From an uncultured Pseudomonas sp. (lineage in GTDB: Bacteria > Pseudomonadota > Gammaproteobacteria > Pseudomonadales > Pseudomonadaceae), in assembly GCA_946886875.1 (NCBI GenBank), contig CAMPJN010000027.1, forward strand, positions 1 to 17,987: a stretch of DNA of 17,987 nt. Direction: 5' to 3'. Below the pieces are notes generated by a model. That model had not been told where the DNA came from and made no database searches. It was given only the letters and a program-made list of their open reading frames with translations. The stretch's first letter is position 1; each line of letters starts with the position of its first letter. Positions 16,239 through 17,987 of this stretch are shown in pieces. A program made the translations under genes and the position numbers.

Positions 16239-16767
16239 CTCGCTTGGCGCCGATGAACGGCTATGTGGCTAATAGATTGAATTGACATAAACAGCCTATC
16301 GCTTTGGAGCAAGCGCGAATGAGGCCAACAAGTCCGAGTTAACACCGTGCGCCGTCCGCCTCGCTAGCACGTCGCGCAAAGTACCGTTGTAGAGCCTTTA
16401 AAGGCCTAATAGTGACATTGAGAAGTAGCGAATATTCTCTGTACTGGCATTTTGATTTGCAGGTCCGGCAACCTGAAATCCCTCCGGTTGCAGTCCAAAA
16501 TCCTTGTGCTAGGTTTTCGAATCAGACCTTACGGCCCGTATGGGCATCGGGTATCAGCAGTCCCGTGTGAAGGCCGAGCTGTACAAGGAAAGGACAGCAG
16601 CCCGCTCCACTTCTTTGCCGCATCTCGCCAACACGCTCGTCCTCCCCGATTGTTCGCAGTCATGCAGACCGCATCGCCATCAGCTGTGCACTGAGTAGTT
16701 TCGTGTCCGGTTTTTCGCGCTCGTCGAGCCGTGGCCGTTCATTGACGCTTATCGAGGAGTCATGCCC
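16226..16767. other. intergenic region before the tail sheath gene
   Basis: No convincing gene is seen in this 542-bp stretch; an 80-codon frame at 16452-16694 has no recognisable content or good start. It holds a 14-bp palindrome at its left end, a 12-bp palindrome GCCTTTAAAGGC (16394-16405), a possible weak sigma-70 promoter (TTGAGA at 16418, 16-base spacer, TGTACT at 16440), and a 6-bp hairpin with a TCGAATC loop (16511-16529) that resembles a tRNA T-arm in isolation. This is probably the leader and control region of the sheath gene and perhaps the edge of a mobile or tail cassette. Confidence 0.5.
16754..16759 (+). promoter_or_regulatory. ribosome binding site choosing between two ATGs
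   Basis: GAGGAG lies 2 bases before the ATG at 16762 and 8 bases before the in-frame ATG at 16768. The spacing favours 16768, giving the N-terminus MPSVLSYPGVYIEE. Confidence 0.65.
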
Positions 16768-17987
16768 ATGCCGTCAGTCTTGAGTTATCCCGGCGTATAC
16801 ATTGAGGAAGTACCCAGCGGGGTGCGCACCATTACCGGCGTCGCCACCTCCATCACCGCCTTCGTCGGTCGTGCGCTGCGCGGGCCGGTGAACCAGCCGG
16901 TGCGCGTGCAGAGTTTCGCCGAGTATTCGCGGTTGTTCGGCGATCTCTGGCAACCGAGCACCATGGGTTACGCGGTCAACCAGTTCTTCCAGCACGGCGG
17001 CAGCGATGCCTTGATCGTGCGGGTATTCAACGGCGACGTGGCGGCCACCTCGGCGACGCTGTCCCTGGATACCGCCGGCGGCGCCCTGCTGCTCGAAGCC
17101 GCCAGCCCCGGTACCTGGGGCAGCCGCTTGCGCGCGACTGTCGATCACCTGACCCGCGATACCGCCGATACCCTGCTGTTCAATCTGCTGATCGAAGAAC
17201 TGGATCGCCCCGGCGGGACCACCTCGGTCGCTTCGGAGACGTTCCGCAACGTCTCGGTCGACCCGCTCAGCCCACGCTTCGTCGATACCGTGCTCAACGA
17301 ACAGTCGGCCCTGGTCAATGTACGCACCTCCGCGCCGGCCACCGAAAGCCCCGCTGACGGCACGATCACGGTGGCCAACCCGGATGGCACCGCCACGGCG
17401 GACGGCACCCTGGGTGGCGACGGCAGCGACCTGACCGACGCGCAGATCACCGGCAACCAGGCCGCACGCACCGGCATCTTTGCCCTCGAAGGCGCCGATT
17501 TGTTCAACCTGCTGTGCATCCCTCCCCTCAGCCGTACGGTCGATCTGGCCAACGCCACCTGGGCCGCCGCCGCGAGCTACTGCCAAACCCGCCGGGCGAT
17601 GCTGATCGTCGACTCGCCCAGCGCCTGGACTGCCATTCCGAGCACGGCGATAGCTACTGCCGAAACCGGCGTGAATACGCTGCGTGGCGCGATCGGCAAC
17701 GACGATGCGATCAACGCCATGGTGTATTTCCCGCGGCTGCGCATGCCCGATCCGCTGTCGGAAAACCGCATCGCCGACTTTGCGCCCTGCGGCGCGGTGG
17801 CCGGCATCATGGCCCGTACCGACGTGCAACGGGGTGTGTGGAAGGCGCCGGCGGGGCTGGCGGCGTCGTTCTCCGGCGCCCAGGGTTTCACCTACACCAT
17901 GACCGACCAGCAGAACGGCGTGCTCAACCCGGTCGGCCTGAACTGCCTGCGCAGCTTCCCGGTCGCCGGCCATCTGGTCTGGGGCGC
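16768..17987 (+). CDS. contractile tail sheath protein, eCIS/phage-tail type (3' partial)
   Basis: This is the first 406 residues of a sheath protein, the outer contractile tube of phage-tail-like injection machines; the frame is open at the right edge. The N-terminus has PGVYIEEV (residues 8-15) followed by GVRTITGVATSITAFVGRA, the hallmark start of Afp/PVC-type sheath proteins, which also occurs in some phage tails. A variable middle rich in Gly, Asp and Thr (DGTLGGDGSDLTDAQITG) leads into the conserved LFNLLCIPP strand and the later YFPRLRMPDPLSENR segment. The codons are markedly more GC-rich than those of the NRPS region. No tube, baseplate or spike genes are visible in the window, so whether the cluster is an extracellular contractile injection system, a tailocin or a prophage cannot be settled here. 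The start follows GAGGAG. Confidence 0.9.
   Translation, partial: MPSVLSYPGVYIEEVPSGVRTITGVATSITAFVGRALRGPVNQPVRVQSFAEYSRLFGDLWQPSTMGYAVNQFFQHGGSDALIVRVFNGDVAATSATLSLDTAGGALLLEAASPGTWGSRLRATVDHLTRDTADTLLFNLLIEELDRPGGTTSVASETFRNVSVDPLSPRFVDTVLNEQSALVNVRTSAPATESPADGTITVANPDGTATADGTLGGDGSDLTDAQITGNQAARTGIFALEGADLFNLLCIPPLSRTVDLANATWAAAASYCQTRRAMLIVDSPSAWTAIPSTAIATAETGVNTLRGAIGNDDAINAMVYFPRLRMPDPLSENRIADFAPCGAVAGIMARTDVQRGVWKAPAGLAASFSGAQGFTYTMTDQQNGVLNPVGLNCLRSFPVAGHLVWG

Noticed and set aside
16511..16529. A T-arm-like hairpin suggesting a tRNA gene or tRNA remnant
   Set aside because: No acceptor, D-arm or anticodon arm can be fitted around it and there is no CCA end. It is kept only as a curiosity in the intergenic region.
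16452..16694. An 80-codon + strand frame in the region before the sheath gene
   Set aside because: No ribosome binding site, an unusual mix of Pro/Arg/His residues, and no recognisable similarity.
16774..17973. A 399-codon open frame on the minus strand opposite the sheath gene
   Set aside because: It is a by-product of high GC3 in the sheath gene. Its translation is low-complexity Gly/Ala/Arg/His-rich with no recognisable domain, while the + strand gives clear sheath motifs.
1..17987. CRISPR arrays, insertion sequences, rRNA or complete tRNA genes
   Set aside because: No regularly spaced direct repeats, transposase motifs or structured RNA genes were seen on reading the window.

Overview
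The window looks like accessory DNA from a Pseudomonas-type gammaproteobacterium. The evidence is the GC-rich coding, an ANR/FNR-type oxygen regulator with matching TTGAT-N4-RTCAA boxes, stand-alone stress proteins, and a pyochelin-like cysteine NRPS module. The genus is an inference; there is no rRNA or housekeeping marker to fix it.

Region 1 (1-8278, + strand) is the 3' part of a natural-product operon. It opens inside an NRPS whose visible part is cyclization (Cy), cysteine-specific adenylation, carrier protein and terminal NAD(P)H reductase. A four-helix membrane protein and two paralogous GMC flavoprotein oxidoreductases follow. Together they suggest a thiazoline (or thiazole) with a reduced C-terminus, aldehyde or alcohol, further oxidised by the GMC enzymes. 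The 5' end of the cluster lies outside the window, so the acyl group carried into the module is unknown.

Region 2 (about 8279-16225) is a compact low-oxygen stress island. It encodes a zinc-ribbon BCAM0308-like protein, a tandem-domain universal stress protein, an operon of an APH-fold kinase, a PRPP-synthetase paralogue and a CapA-type metallophosphatase, a GroEL paralogue without GroES, and an FNR/ANR-type regulator that keeps all four cluster cysteines. Four FNR/ANR boxes were found by eye, and all lie in the promoter regions of this island. The island may therefore be a largely self-contained anaerobic or microaerobic regulon.

Region 3 (16226-17987) holds about 540 bp without a convincing gene, with several small dyads. 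It is followed by the first part of a contractile tail sheath gene of the extracellular contractile injection system (Afp/PVC) or phage-tail type, cut by the right edge.
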